The position numbers were made by a program, and so were the translations under genes. From Halomonas qaidamensis (GTDB lineage: Bacteria; Pseudomonadota; Gammaproteobacteria; Pseudomonadales; Halomonadaceae), in NCBI RefSeq assembly GCF_025917315.1, contig NZ_CP080627.1, positions 3,658,001 to 3,722,000 on the forward strand: a stretch of 64,000 nt of DNA, read 5' to 3'. Of the stretch, positions 18,811 to 28,313 are shown one piece after another (within the stretch, counting starts at the first letter, position 1; every line of letters starts with the position of its first letter). Below the pieces are notes generated by a model. The model was not told where the DNA came from. It saw only the letters and a list, made by a program, of their open reading frames with translations, and made no database searches.

Positions 18811-19257
18811 CTATTTAGCCAACGATAACAGCACTGCCTCCAGTGCTGCGCAATACCCTTGAACCCCTAAGCCTGCAATCACACCATCAGCCCGTAAAGA
18901 GACATAGGAGTGATGCCGAAACGCTTCACGTTTATGTACATTGGATAAATGGACTTCAATTACTTTGCCATCAAACGCATTCAGCGCGTCAAGAATCGCG
19001 ACAGAGGTATGGGTATAAGCCGCCGGATTAATAATAATCGCCTGGGTACTATCAAGACGCGCGGCATGGATAGCATCGATCAGCTCGCCTTCGTGGTTGC
19101 TTTGCAGGCATGTAATATCACAACCTGCCATCACTGCTTTTTCACGCAGAAGATTATTTACGTCTTCTAAGGTGTCGTAGCCATAGATCTCTGGCTGGCG
19201 ACTCCCCAGCAAATTGAGATTCGGTCCATGAAGCACCAAGACTTTTCCCTGACGCAT
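18811..19257 (-). CDS. aroQ: 3-dehydroquinate dehydratase, type II
   Basis: AroQ dehydrates 3-dehydroquinate in the shikimate pathway. The 148-residue protein has the type II landmarks: [18 protein letters not shown] with the catalytic Tyr, [28 protein letters not shown], and [20 protein letters not shown] with the catalytic His and lid region. The ATG has AGGAG at ideal spacing. It stands alone here rather than next to accBC. Confidence 0.96.
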   Translation of the reverse strand: MRQGKVLVLHGPNLNLLGSRQPEIYGYDTLEDVNNLLREKAVMAGCDITCLQSNHEGELIDAIHAARLDSTQAIIINPAAYTHTSVAILDALNAFDGKVIEVHLSNVHKREAFRHHSYVSLRADGVIAGLGVQGYCAALEAVLLSLAK

Positions 19258-19325
19258 GACATTCTCCTGAACGGTGTATTGGGCCTAACATTCATCGGCA
19301 AAAATAACGCTAAAGCCCCGTTCTA

Positions 19326-20693
19326 TCACCTTCCTCGTAACACTGCCAGCGCCTGCTCAAGAGATGCCTGCTGGCGCTGAGCATAGAGCGCAATCTCATC
19401 AATTACCGCAGCCCCCAGGTGTTGCTCAAACTGAGCCTGATTCGCATGGCTTGAGTACTCATCACGCTGATGTTCGCCCAGGTTTGATTGGAAGATACCA
19501 GCAGCACTCACAGGCAAAAAATCTTCATAGATCATCGGCTGACAGACCAGTGCGCCCTGCTCAATTAACACCTCAACCCCAGCGGCATCCACGTTATCTG
19601 GCAAAGCCACCTGCTTACCTGGCACTGCGTAGTAATGAAAGAACGCTAATGCCTCCCGCCGCAGCGTGGTGGCGTCATCGGGAAATGCCTGAAACACCTC
19701 CGCCAGCTGCGCTTGATGAGTCGCGTTGTCCGGTGCCACGGGTAATGACCGTGATTCTGCCAGTAAATGGTCGTAAAGCTCGCGGCCTTTATGGGTCAAG
19801 GCAACGCCACGCTGTTCAATTTCACCAAAGCGGGCAGTGTGGTGGCCTTGGGCATTATCAGCAAAGGTGATGGTTTCTTCGAGCGCTTTAAAACTGGTTT
19901 GGCGTAGCAAAATAGGACACACCCGACGCGGTGGGCCTTCAATCACCGCTTTTGGATTAATTCCAACGTCCGGCATGCGACGTTGTACCTCATCAATATC
20001 CAGAGTCCGTGGCGTTAAATGATTGATATGCGGCCCATGAAAGCACACCACATCAGCGATCAGGCGGTGTTCTTTGTGCAATCGGTGGTAGGTCTCGACA
20101 TCCACCGTTGCATCGTGATGCCAGCGAAACGTCGTAAGGGCGGCCTCTACAAAGGCGTCAGCATCATTCGTGCTTAAACCGCCCTGCTGTTCACAGCGCT
20201 CTATTAGCGCGACTGCTTGGGGCGTAACGATCTCACGGCGCTGCAAAATTTCCCGTGCCTGCTCTCGCAGCGCCGCGTTTTCAATTAATTCAAGGCGCAG
20301 TAACGATGTAAATACCCGAAATGGGTTACGCTTCAGTGCTTCATCATCGACGGGCCGAAAGGCCGTAGAGTGAACCGGCACCCCCGCAGCGGCTAAATCG
20401 TAGTAGCCTACTGGCACCATGCCCATAACCGCAAACATCCGTCGCAACAACGAAAGTTCTTCCGGTAGCCCCACACGAATCGCCCCATGACGTTCAACGT
20501 TAATACGTGAAAGCTCCCCTGTGGCCGCTAACGCATCCGCTAGCGCAGGATCCTGACTGAGCGCGTCATCATTCACCACTTCAACCAGCGAAAGCAGCGT
20601 GCCGTATTGGGGTACTTCCTGTTGATACATCGCTGACATCGCTTTCGAAAACTGGTCACGAATATCATCAGAGCTAACGTAATCGGAACACAT
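19326..20693 (-). CDS. ydcJ: 2-oxoadipate dioxygenase/decarboxylase family protein (HglS/YdcJ, DUF1338)
   Basis: The 455-residue protein closely resembles E. coli YdcJ. Examples are AMSAMYQQEVPQYGTLL, NVERHGAIRVG, AGVPVHSTAFRP, GPHINHLTPRTLDID, EGPPRR and ARFGEIEQRGVALT. The Pseudomonas homologue HglS converts 2-oxoadipate to 2-hydroxyglutarate in lysine catabolism, using an iron centre. His69 and Arg73 here fall in the motif carrying the corresponding active-site residues, and the later His and Glu motifs are present. I prefer the ATG at 20693, with AGGAC upstream, over one ten codons earlier. The enzymatic role is inferred from family. Confidence 0.88.
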   Translation of the reverse strand: MCSDYVSSDDIRDQFSKAMSAMYQQEVPQYGTLLSLVEVVNDDALSQDPALADALAATGELSRINVERHGAIRVGLPEELSLLRRMFAVMGMVPVGYYDLAAAGVPVHSTAFRPVDDEALKRNPFRVFTSLLRLELIENAALREQAREILQRREIVTPQAVALIERCEQQGGLSTNDADAFVEAALTTFRWHHDATVDVETYHRLHKEHRLIADVVCFHGPHINHLTPRTLDIDEVQRRMPDVGINPKAVIEGPPRRVCPILLRQTSFKALEETITFADNAQGHHTARFGEIEQRGVALTHKGRELYDHLLAESRSLPVAPDNATHQAQLAEVFQAFPDDATTLRREALAFFHYYAVPGKQVALPDNVDAAGVEVLIEQGALVCQPMIYEDFLPVSAAGIFQSNLGEHQRDEYSSHANQAQFEQHLGAAVIDEIALYAQRQQASLEQALAVLRGR

Positions 20694-20920
20694 GGGCAGT
20701 CCTATTGATTGGCAACACATTTAGACATGGCGAACATGACTGTCGAGGAGCTAGTTGGCATAGTAGCGCTGCCAGCATCAGAAAAATTTCATAATTTTCG
20801 CGTTTACCTTCATTTAAACGCCTTTCATGACGCGCTATGCCACCCTCGTTCCGTCAGGTAGTTGCCAAATAGAGTTACACTAACGATCAAAATGAAGATA
20901 AAAAAGAAGCTTAAACGCCC

Positions 20921-21790
20921 ATGAAAAACCCCGTCATGACGCCACCGCTATACCTTGGTCTCCCCATGTGGGCCAATCAAGACTGGTTGGGCAGCCTGTA
21001 CCCACGCCACGCTAAAACGGATCTGCTGAGTGACTATGCGGCGGTTTTTTCAAGCGTTGAGGGCAACACAACGTTTTATAGCGGCGCACCAAAGCCAGAA
21101 ACAGTGGCCGCGTGGGCGCGGCAAACTCCACCCCATTTTCGTTTCTGCTTTAAACTGCCTGCCACGATCACCCATGACCAGCGTTTAACCCAACCCGAAA
21201 ATGCCTGGGCGTTTATAGAGGCACTCGCGCCACTGCATGATCGTCTTGGCCCCACCATGATTCAGCTACCGCGCGATTTCAGCCCTTCGGAGCTGCCCCA
21301 GCTAGAAACACTCCTTGCACAATGGCCGACCCACTTACCGTGTGCAGTGGAGGTACGCCACCCCGCTTTTTTCCTCAAAGGCGATGCTGAAAAAGCCCTT
21401 AACCGCTTGTTAATAACTTATTCAGCTAACCGCGTGATGCTTGATGTTCGTCCGGTGTTTTCAACCCCTGCTAATGGCCATCCTGGCTTAGCGCATGCTC
21501 AGCAAGAAAAGCCGAAACTCCCGCTACACGTGCTTTCCACAGCAAATTATCCAGTCATTCGCTTCATTGGGCATATTGACAAAACAATTAATACAGACTA
21601 TTTCACGCCGTGGATTGATCGGCTTGCCCTGTGGATAAGTCAGGGGAAAACCCCTTTCTTATTTGTGCATACTGCCGATAACCACGCGTCACCAGAACTA
21701 GCACGCTGTTTGTACCATGAAGTGCAACACCGCGTTACTTTGCCCGCCCTTTCGTCATTCGCTGGTGAGAAGCAGAGCCAACTGTTTTGA
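20921..21790 (+). CDS. DUF72 (YecE-like) protein
   Basis: The 289-residue protein has the DUF72 TIM-barrel motifs YLGLPMWANQDWLGSLYP, FSSVEGNTTFY, FRFCFKLPATITHDQRL, GPTMIQLPRDFSP, AVEVRHPAFF and VIRFIGH. The family is widespread and its activity is unknown to me. The gene is divergent from the 2-oxoadipate dioxygenase homologue with about 227 bases between them. The ribosome-binding site is weak; a start five codons later is possible. Confidence 0.85.
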   Translation: MKNPVMTPPLYLGLPMWANQDWLGSLYPRHAKTDLLSDYAAVFSSVEGNTTFYSGAPKPETVAAWARQTPPHFRFCFKLPATITHDQRLTQPENAWAFIEALAPLHDRLGPTMIQLPRDFSPSELPQLETLLAQWPTHLPCAVEVRHPAFFLKGDAEKALNRLLITYSANRVMLDVRPVFSTPANGHPGLAHAQQEKPKLPLHVLSTANYPVIRFIGHIDKTINTDYFTPWIDRLALWISQGKTPFLFVHTADNHASPELARCLYHEVQHRVTLPALSSFAGEKQSQLF

Positions 21791-21850
21791 TCAGTCTTTT
21801 TAGGCTAACTGACTGGCAACCCCCACCATGATCGGATAAATTGCGCGTAC

Positions 21851-21889
21851 TTTCGGAAAATAACGCTGGAACCTTTCTATTTTCCGAAA
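21851..21889. promoter_or_regulatory. 11-bp inverted repeat upstream of the NSS transporter
   Basis: TTTCGGAAAAT at 21851-21861 is repeated exactly in inverse as ATTTTCCGAAA at 21879-21889, with 17 bases between. It lies 55-93 bases before the transporter start and no T-run follows. Spacing and symmetry fit an operator bound on both sides of a promoter, or a hairpin in the leader. The binding protein is unknown. Confidence 0.5.
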
Positions 21890-21943
21890 ATCGGCACATT
21901 AGGCTAATAACGCCTTATTACAATTAACTAAACAGGTGATTTC

Positions 21944-23287
21944 ATGGCAAAACTTGCACATGCACAGTGGTCATCGCGCATGGGGTTTGTGCTGGCGGCC
22001 GCTGGTTCGGCCGTTGGCCTTGGCAACATTTGGCGCTTTTCTTATATGGTGGGCGACAGCGGTGGTGCAGCTTTCGTGCTTGTCTACCTTGCGTGCGTGG
22101 CGTTAGTAGGCCTGCCCATTTTGGTCGCTGAGTGGATGATTGGCCGTCGTGGCCAGAAAAACCCAATTAATACCATGGCTGACCTAGCTGCTGATCACGG
22201 TAAATCAAAAGCATGGGCATTAGTTGGCGTGAGCGGCGTGTTGGCAGCCTTTTTGATTTTGTCTTTTTACAGTGTCATTGGGGGCTGGTCACTGAACTAC
22301 ACCCTAGGTTCAGTCATTGGTACGTTTAACGGCCAAGATGCTGACGCAATTAGCGGTCTTTTTGGCGGCATGCTGGCTAGTCCGGTTACCCTACTTCTTT
22401 GGCATACCGCCTTTATGGTGCTTGTCATCGGGATTGTGGCGCGAGGCGTTACTAAAGGCCTGGAAAGCGCAGCACGGCTGCTAATGCCTGCCCTGGTGGT
22501 ATTAATGTTGATACTAGTGGGCTATGGCGTAGCCAGCGGCTATTTTGGTGAAGCGCTAGCGTTTATGTTCCGCCCTGACTGGAGTGCGCTGAATGGTGGT
22601 GTCGTACTTGCTGCCATGGGCCAAGCCTTCTTCACCCTATCGCTGGGTATGGGCATCATGATGGCTTACGGCTCTTACCTTGGCGAAGACGTTAACCTTA
22701 TTAGCACGGCACGCACGGTGATCATTCTTGACACGGTGATTGCACTGCTGGCGGGGCTAGCAATCTTCCCCATTGTGTTTGCGAATGGCCTTAGTGCTGG
22801 AGAAGGTCCAGGCTTGATTTTTGTCACGTTGCCATTGGCGTTCGGTAATATGGCAGGTGGTACAATTTTGGGCTTGATGTTCTTCTTGCTGCTGACCTTT
22901 GCGGCCTTAACATCAGCGATTTCATTGCTGGAGCCAACGGTAGAAATGCTCGAAGAACGTACGCCAATGTCTCGTGTCACCGCCACATTAGCGAGCGGGA
23001 TTGGCGTATGGCTGCTTGGCGTTGCCGCATTGTTGTCGTTTAACGTATGGTCAGAGGTACTGTTCTTCGGCCTCAATATTTTCGATCTACTCGATACGTT
23101 TACTAGCAAGATCCTACTACCACTAACCGGCTTAGGGGCCATTGTGTTTGTTGCGTGGTGTTTGAAGCGCGACAGCGTAGAAGCCGAGCTTGGGCTTTCA
23201 TCCACTGGCGTTAGCGTATGGAATGTCATCGCACGCTTCGTAGCGCCCGCGGGGGTTATTGTTGTGTTTGTCACCGGGCTACTTTAA
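21944..23287 (+). CDS. Neurotransmitter:sodium symporter (NSS/SNF) family transporter
   Basis: The 447-residue inner-membrane protein has about eleven helices. The first, FVLAAAGSAVGLGNIWRFSY, is the NSS signature that forms sodium and substrate sites in LeuT-like transporters. Bacterial members of this 11-helix length import amino acids with sodium, fitting a salt-adapted host. The exact substrate cannot be read from sequence. The start has AGGTGAT upstream. Confidence 0.93.
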   Translation: MAKLAHAQWSSRMGFVLAAAGSAVGLGNIWRFSYMVGDSGGAAFVLVYLACVALVGLPILVAEWMIGRRGQKNPINTMADLAADHGKSKAWALVGVSGVLAAFLILSFYSVIGGWSLNYTLGSVIGTFNGQDADAISGLFGGMLASPVTLLLWHTAFMVLVIGIVARGVTKGLESAARLLMPALVVLMLILVGYGVASGYFGEALAFMFRPDWSALNGGVVLAAMGQAFFTLSLGMGIMMAYGSYLGEDVNLISTARTVIILDTVIALLAGLAIFPIVFANGLSAGEGPGLIFVTLPLAFGNMAGGTILGLMFFLLLTFAALTSAISLLEPTVEMLEERTPMSRVTATLASGIGVWLLGVAALLSFNVWSEVLFFGLNIFDLLDTFTSKILLPLTGLGAIVFVAWCLKRDSVEAELGLSSTGVSVWNVIARFVAPAGVIVVFVTGLL

Positions 23288-23381
23288 GCCTTCGCTGACG
23301 ACCGTAACGCAGGATACCGCCCTAAGCGTGAACGGGGCGGATCTGATGCACCGCCCGCTTATCCCTAAGTGCGCTTTTTAA

Positions 23382-23600
23382 TTAATGCAATTCGCTCTCT
23401 TGCTGTTCTTCATCATCTGGCAAGGGAGCGATATCCCGCGATAACTTCTGAAACTCCCGATGCAGTTCAATTCCCCGACGCGCCCGCAGGCTGCGCTGGG
23501 CTGCACTACGCCGACGTTGAACATGTTCATCGACTTCTATACTCATAAAGATGTCGAGCAGTTCGCTTTTTACCGAGGTAATTCGTTCGATATTTCTCAT
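23382..23600 (-). CDS. Small conserved-looking cytoplasmic protein, unknown function
   Basis: The 72-residue protein is charged and predicted helical, with two halves: SVKSELLDIFMSIEVDEHVQ and an Arg-rich RRRSAAQRSLRARRGIELHREFQKL, ending in an acidic tail. It has no signal or membrane segment. A strong GGAGGA lies at proper spacing before the ATG, which supports a real gene. It is convergent with the NSS transporter and divergent from hexR. I do not recognise the family with confidence. Confidence 0.65.
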   Translation of the reverse strand: MRNIERITSVKSELLDIFMSIEVDEHVQRRRSAAQRSLRARRGIELHREFQKLSRDIAPLPDDEEQQESELH

Positions 23601-23879
23601 AATCGACGTTCCTCCAGGTGAATATGCCTACGTCCACCTGCATCCGTGACGACTGTTTTTCAAATGATGCAGTGCGGCACTTCACTTCTTACTATAACCT
23701 ACTTGACAAAATGATGACGAATCCTGCTGAAATGTCTTAACGACGTTTAAACGCATGAGTAAATCGCATTTATACTGTTTCTGCATCGTGCCCTCTGCAA
23801 CGTACGCTGCAGAGAACACTCAGGCATACTGTTATCAGTATGCCTGCATAAGCACTAAAGAGAATTTAAGGAGCTGAAC

Positions 23880-24734
23880 GTGAGCCGCGCCCTGTTCGAT
23901 GAAATGAGACGCCGCATGGAGCATTTTCGTCGCTCCGAACAAAAGGTTGCGCGGTTTGTACTGCGCAACCCAGACGAGGTCATCCACATGCGGATTGTCG
24001 ACCTCGCAACAGAGGCTAAAGTCAGCGAGCCCACCGTCGTGCGCTTCTGTCGCGCGCTTGGCTGCAACGGGTTCCAAGACTTTAAGCTCCAGCTTGCCCA
24101 AATGCTGGCCAGTGGCAGTCAGTTTGCCCAGTTCTCGATGAACGATAGCGATTCGGTTGCTGAGTTTTCCCACAGTATTTTTGACTCCACGGTGGGCACG
24201 CTTTTATCGGTACGCGACCGTCTTGATAATGATGCCCTTGGACGGGCCGTCAATGCGCTTGCCATGGCAAACCGCGTCGAGTTCTATGGCTTTGGGGCGT
24301 CCGGTGCCGTGGCTTTCGATGCCCAACACAAGTTCTTCCGCCTGCAAATATCGACCTCAGCTTATGCCGACCCTCATATGCAGAACATGTCGGCGGTCAC
24401 GCTCAAAGAGGGTGATGTGGTGGTCGCCATCTCACAAACAGGCCGAACCAAAGCGCTGGTCGCTAGCGTTCGCTTAGCGCGTGAGGCAGGAGCCACCGTT
24501 ATTGGCCTGTGCCCGAGTGACTCGCCGCTGGCCAGCGAAGTGAGCCTGCCGCTGTACATCGACGTGCATGAAGATACCGAAATCTACACACCGCTTAGCT
24601 CACGAATCGCCCATTTGGTACTGATTGACGTCCTTGCCGTTGGCGTTGCCAAAACGCGTGGCCCAAAGCTTGCTGAACAACTGAAAGCCGTCAAGAAGAG
24701 CCTGAATACGCTGCGTTACCCCGAAGAGTCGTAG
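23880..24734 (+). CDS. hexR: RpiR/HexR-type transcriptional regulator
   Basis: The 284-residue protein has an N-terminal HTH_6 DNA-binding domain (about 1-77, VARFVLRNPDEVIHMRIVDLATEAKVSEPTVVRFCRALG) and a C-terminal SIS sugar-phosphate-binding domain (about 120-250, EFYGFGASGAVAFDAQHKFFR and VVAISQTGRTKALV). The length and sequence match HexR, the KDPG-responsive repressor of central carbon genes in Pseudomonas and Halomonas relatives. It starts with GTG after AAGGAG. No zwf/edd neighbours are present, so its targets lie outside the window. Confidence 0.9.
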   Translation: MSRALFDEMRRRMEHFRRSEQKVARFVLRNPDEVIHMRIVDLATEAKVSEPTVVRFCRALGCNGFQDFKLQLAQMLASGSQFAQFSMNDSDSVAEFSHSIFDSTVGTLLSVRDRLDNDALGRAVNALAMANRVEFYGFGASGAVAFDAQHKFFRLQISTSAYADPHMQNMSAVTLKEGDVVVAISQTGRTKALVASVRLAREAGATVIGLCPSDSPLASEVSLPLYIDVHEDTEIYTPLSSRIAHLVLIDVLAVGVAKTRGPKLAEQLKAVKKSLNTLRYPEES

Positions 24735-24744
24735 TGCCTATCGA

Positions 24745-24774
24745 CTGTATGCACAGCCAGTTCGCTGGCTGTGC
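24745..24774. promoter_or_regulatory. Hairpin between hexR and uvrD with an imperfect LexA-like box
   Basis: Bases 24751-24760 and 24765-24774 form a perfect 10-bp stem around a TTCG tetraloop, without a T-run. Overlapping its left arm, CTGT-N8-CCAG at 24745-24760 differs by one base from the LexA half-site pattern CTGT-N8-ACAG, which would fit SOS control of uvrD. The hairpin could equally be a hexR 3' end. Confidence 0.35.
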
Positions 24775-24813
24775 TAAACTGGCCGCCCATTTTTCGAACC
24801 GGCAGCGGCTTAT

Positions 24814-27012
24814 ATGGACGACGTCACGGCGATACTTGATCAGCTTAACCCTGCCCAGCGCGAAGCGGTAAGCGCGCCCCAAGGCAACTTACTGGTACTG
24901 GCGGGAGCCGGGTCCGGTAAAACCCGCGTGCTGGTTCATCGCATTGCTTGGCTAATGCAGGCTGAAGGGCTTTCACCGTATGCCTTGTTGGCGGTTACGT
25001 TTACCAACAAAGCCGCGCGGGAAATGCGCACTCGTCTGGAAGCGCTGCTGAGCATCTCCATGCGCCATGTATGGGTCGGCACCTTTCACTCTATCGCTCA
25101 CCGCTTGCTGCGCACTCACTGGCAGGATGCTCGGCTACCACAGCACTTTCAAATCATCGACTCCGATGACCAGTTACGGCTGGTAAAGCGAATGCTCAAA
25201 GATTACTCCATCGATGATGAGCGCTTCCCGCCCCGTCAGGTGCAGGGCTTCATTTCTGGCTGCAAAGAGGAAGGGCTCCGCCCACATCAAGTAAACGTGG
25301 ACGGCGATGGTTATCTTGGCCAGATGGTCGAGCTATATGAGCGCTATCAATTTACCTGCGAACGCGGCGGCCTAGTGGACTTCGGCGAACTACTACTGCG
25401 CAGTCTTGAGCTGTTGCGCGACAACCCGCCACTTCTCAACCATTACCGCGAACGCTTTGGTCATGTATTGGTAGACGAGTTTCAGGACACTAATACGCTG
25501 CAATATGCGTGGTTAAAGCTTCTCACCGGGCAGCAAACACCGATGACCGCTGTCGGTGACGATGACCAGTCAATTTACGGTTGGCGCGGTGCTAAAGTGG
25601 AAAATATTCGCCGCTTTGAGGAGGAGTTTCCTGATACGCACACTGTACGCCTAGAGCAGAACTACCGCTCCACTAGCGCGATTCTGGAGGCCGCTAACAC
25701 GCTGATTAGTCATAACAGTGAGCGGCTAGGCAAAAACCTGTGGACTGACGGTGTCGAAGGCGACCCTATTTCTATCTACGCCGGGTTTAACGACTTAGAA
25801 GAAGCCCGCTATATCGTCGATACCATCAAAGAAAAGGTCGATGAAGGGTTTAATCGCCGCGATATTGCCATTCTTTACCGCTCTAATGCTCAGTCGCGTT
25901 TACTGGAAGAGACGCTGATCCGCCAAGGGATGCCCTACCGTATTTACGGAGGACATCGCTTCTATGAACGTTTAGAGATCAAAAATGCCCTCGCCTACCT
26001 GCGGCTACTGCTTAATCGTGATGACGATGCCTCTCTGGAGCGCGTGATTAACGTGCCCACCCGCGGGATTGGCACCCGCACGGTTGAAATTGTGCGCCAT
26101 CGCGCCCGAGAGCAAAGCGTTTCACTGTGGCAGGCGCTGCACGATGCCATCCAAGACGGCACGCTAAAAGGCCGTGCAGCCAACGCCGTGCAGACATTTG
26201 CCAACCTCATTGAGCAATTAGACAACGATGCATCTGGCTTGCCACTGCATGAAATTATCGACCATGTCACCGCTCATACTGGCCTTATCGAGCATCACAA
26301 GAGCGAGCGCGGCGAAAAAGGGCAAGCGCGCGTGGAAAACTTGGAAGAACTGGTGACCGCTGCTCGCGCCTTTACCCATGGCGATGCCTTCGAAACCCCT
26401 GAAGCGGGGGAAGGAATGGCGGCGCTGGAAGCATTTCTTTCTGAAGCGGCGCTTAATGCAGGCGACCATGAAGCCGATGAGTTTGAGGACAGTGTGCAAT
26501 TGATGACACTGCACTCTGCCAAAGGCTTGGAGTTCCCCGTGGTGTTTATTGCCGGCGTTGAAGAGGGCCTGTTTCCTCATAAAATGTCGATCGAAGAGCC
26601 AGGGCGACTCGAAGAGGAAAGGCGACTTTGCTATGTCGGCGTTACCCGCGCAATGCAGAAGCTCTACCTGACCCATGCCGAAACCCGCCGTCTGCACGGC
26701 AAAGAAGTGTTTCCCAGGCCATCGCGTTTTCTACGTGAACTTCCCCCCCATCTATTGGAAGAAGTCCGCCTACGTGGTCATATTTCGCGTCCCGTTACCG
26801 CTTCACGCTCAAGTTTTACGCAGCAGCGTGTTGAAAGCGACGGCGATCTGCCTGCTCTGCATGTTGGCCAGCGGGTAATGCACCCAGTGTTTGGCGAAGG
26901 CATTATTCTTAATGCAGAAGGCGAAGGAGCCCGCGCTCGGGTTCAAGTCAGCTTTGAAGGGGAAGGGGTGAAATGGCTCGTACTAGGGTTTGCCAAACTC
27001 GCCCCACTTTGA
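24814..27012 (+). CDS. uvrD: DNA helicase II UvrD
   Basis: UvrD is the superfamily 1A 3'-5' helicase of nucleotide-excision and mismatch repair. The 732-residue protein has motif I AGAGSGKTRVLVHR (about residue 30), Ia TFTNKAAREMR, II VDEFQDTN, III GDDDQSIYGWRGA, IV NYRST, V LMTLHSAKGLEFP, and VI CYVGVTRAM. Its C-terminus (from about residue 680, HVGQRVMHPVFGEGII) is the Tudor-like domain that marks UvrD rather than Rep. The initiation region has no strong ribosome-binding site. Confidence 0.95.
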   Translation: MDDVTAILDQLNPAQREAVSAPQGNLLVLAGAGSGKTRVLVHRIAWLMQAEGLSPYALLAVTFTNKAAREMRTRLEALLSISMRHVWVGTFHSIAHRLLRTHWQDARLPQHFQIIDSDDQLRLVKRMLKDYSIDDERFPPRQVQGFISGCKEEGLRPHQVNVDGDGYLGQMVELYERYQFTCERGGLVDFGELLLRSLELLRDNPPLLNHYRERFGHVLVDEFQDTNTLQYAWLKLLTGQQTPMTAVGDDDQSIYGWRGAKVENIRRFEEEFPDTHTVRLEQNYRSTSAILEAANTLISHNSERLGKNLWTDGVEGDPISIYAGFNDLEEARYIVDTIKEKVDEGFNRRDIAILYRSNAQSRLLEETLIRQGMPYRIYGGHRFYERLEIKNALAYLRLLLNRDDDASLERVINVPTRGIGTRTVEIVRHRAREQSVSLWQALHDAIQDGTLKGRAANAVQTFANLIEQLDNDASGLPLHEIIDHVTAHTGLIEHHKSERGEKGQARVENLEELVTAARAFTHGDAFETPEAGEGMAALEAFLSEAALNAGDHEADEFEDSVQLMTLHSAKGLEFPVVFIAGVEEGLFPHKMSIEEPGRLEEERRLCYVGVTRAMQKLYLTHAETRRLHGKEVFPRPSRFLRELPPHLLEEVRLRGHISRPVTASRSSFTQQRVESDGDLPALHVGQRVMHPVFGEGIILNAEGEGARARVQVSFEGEGVKWLVLGFAKLAPL

Positions 27013-27148
27013 TCGGTGTTAACGTAAGCGTAAAGCTGTAGGCGAGCACTTGCCCATTAAAACCTGCTTAGCGCATACTGGCTAGTGGACACTGCGCTCA
27101 CTGCGCGTTAATAAAAAAACATCAGATAATTTCGGAGTTATGCCCGCC

Positions 27149-28237
27149 ATGCAACGCCGTCAATTTCTCAAAACCGCCGGCCTCGGTGCCGCCGGTGTCG
27201 CTGCTGCGCCTTTTGTTTCCACCGCTAGCGCCAACGAAACCTACACTTGGGACATGGTCACCTCCTGGCCGAAAAACTTCCCCGCGCTTGGTACAGGTGC
27301 CAATGACTTCGCACGTCGAGTTGAGCAACTCTCCAATGGCCGCATGCGCATACGCGTACACGGCGCTGGTGAACTTGTTCCTGCACTTGAAGTGTTTGAT
27401 GCAGTCGCTGCTGGTACTGCCGAGATGGGACATTCCGCGTCCTACTACTGGCGCGGCAAGGTCGCAGCCTCACAGTTTTTCACCGCGGTACCGTTCGGTA
27501 TGAACACCACTGAAATGAACGCATGGCTGTATCACGGTGGCGGTCAGGAACTGTGGGATGAAATTTACGCCAACCATAACCTAAAGCCTTTTGCTGTCGG
27601 CAACACCGGCACACAAATGGGCGGCTGGTTTAAAAAAGAGATCAACTCCCTAGATGACATGCAGGGCCTGAAACTGCGTCTTCCGGGCCTTGCTGGCGAA
27701 GCCATGAACGGCATTGGCGTTAGTACTGTCAACATGCCTGGTTCAGAAATTTTTACCTCGTTGCAAACCGGCGCTCTCGATGCCGCTGACTGGGTTGGGC
27801 CTTACAATGACATGGCATTTGGTCTTCACCAAGTGGCGGATTACTACTACACCTCTGCTTGGAATGAACCAACAGCCGTACTAGAAGGCACTGTTAATCT
27901 AGACGCCTGGAATGCGCTACCTGAAGACCTTCAAGATGTTATTCGTGAAGCCGCGCGGGCCTCTAACCTCGCCATGATTAGCGAATTTGCCTATCGTAAT
28001 GCCCAGGCATTGGAAACTCTGGTCGATGAGCATGGCGTTCAACTACGCACCTTCCCGGAAGATGTAATGGCGGCACTGTATGAATCTTCAAAAGAGGCCA
28101 TTCAACGCCAAGTAGACAATGACGAAGAGTCACGCCGTGTTTATGAATCCTACTCAGCCTTTCAGAAAGTAGTGCGTCCGTTCAGCGATGTAGGTGAATA
28201 CGCTTACCTGAAAAACCGCGATAATGTCGGTGCCTAG
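27149..28237 (+). CDS. TakP-like TRAP transporter substrate-binding protein
   Basis: The 362-residue periplasmic protein has a twin-arginine signal (MQRRQFLKTAGLGAAGVAAAPF, cut near ASA). The mature part resembles the 2-oxoacid-binding TakP of Rhodobacter: TSWPKNFPALGTGAN, GAGELVPALEVFDAV, WLYHGGGQELWDE, GNTGTQMGGWFKKEI, ADWVGPYNDM. No permease genes are adjacent, so it works with a membrane complex encoded elsewhere, possibly the dctQM at the left end of the window. An alternative ATG lies three codons upstream; neither start has ideal GGAG spacing. Confidence 0.92.
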   Translation: MQRRQFLKTAGLGAAGVAAAPFVSTASANETYTWDMVTSWPKNFPALGTGANDFARRVEQLSNGRMRIRVHGAGELVPALEVFDAVAAGTAEMGHSASYYWRGKVAASQFFTAVPFGMNTTEMNAWLYHGGGQELWDEIYANHNLKPFAVGNTGTQMGGWFKKEINSLDDMQGLKLRLPGLAGEAMNGIGVSTVNMPGSEIFTSLQTGALDAADWVGPYNDMAFGLHQVADYYYTSAWNEPTAVLEGTVNLDAWNALPEDLQDVIREAARASNLAMISEFAYRNAQALETLVDEHGVQLRTFPEDVMAALYESSKEAIQRQVDNDEESRRVYESYSAFQKVVRPFSDVGEYAYLKNRDNVGA

Positions 28238-28265
28238 AGACACCACGGTCTGTTAGTAGCACTAA

Positions 28266-28289
28266 AAAAGGGCGCCAAGGCGCCCTTTT
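28266..28289. terminator. Bidirectional terminator after the TRAP binding-protein gene
   Basis: AAAAGGGCGCC, a two-base centre AA, then GGCGCCCTTTT form an 11-bp inverted repeat with A- and T-runs. It lies between the converging TRAP binding-protein and thioesterase genes and can serve both. Confidence 0.88.
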
Positions 28290-28313
28290 CATTTCTAATG
28301 ATTGTCAACGTTT

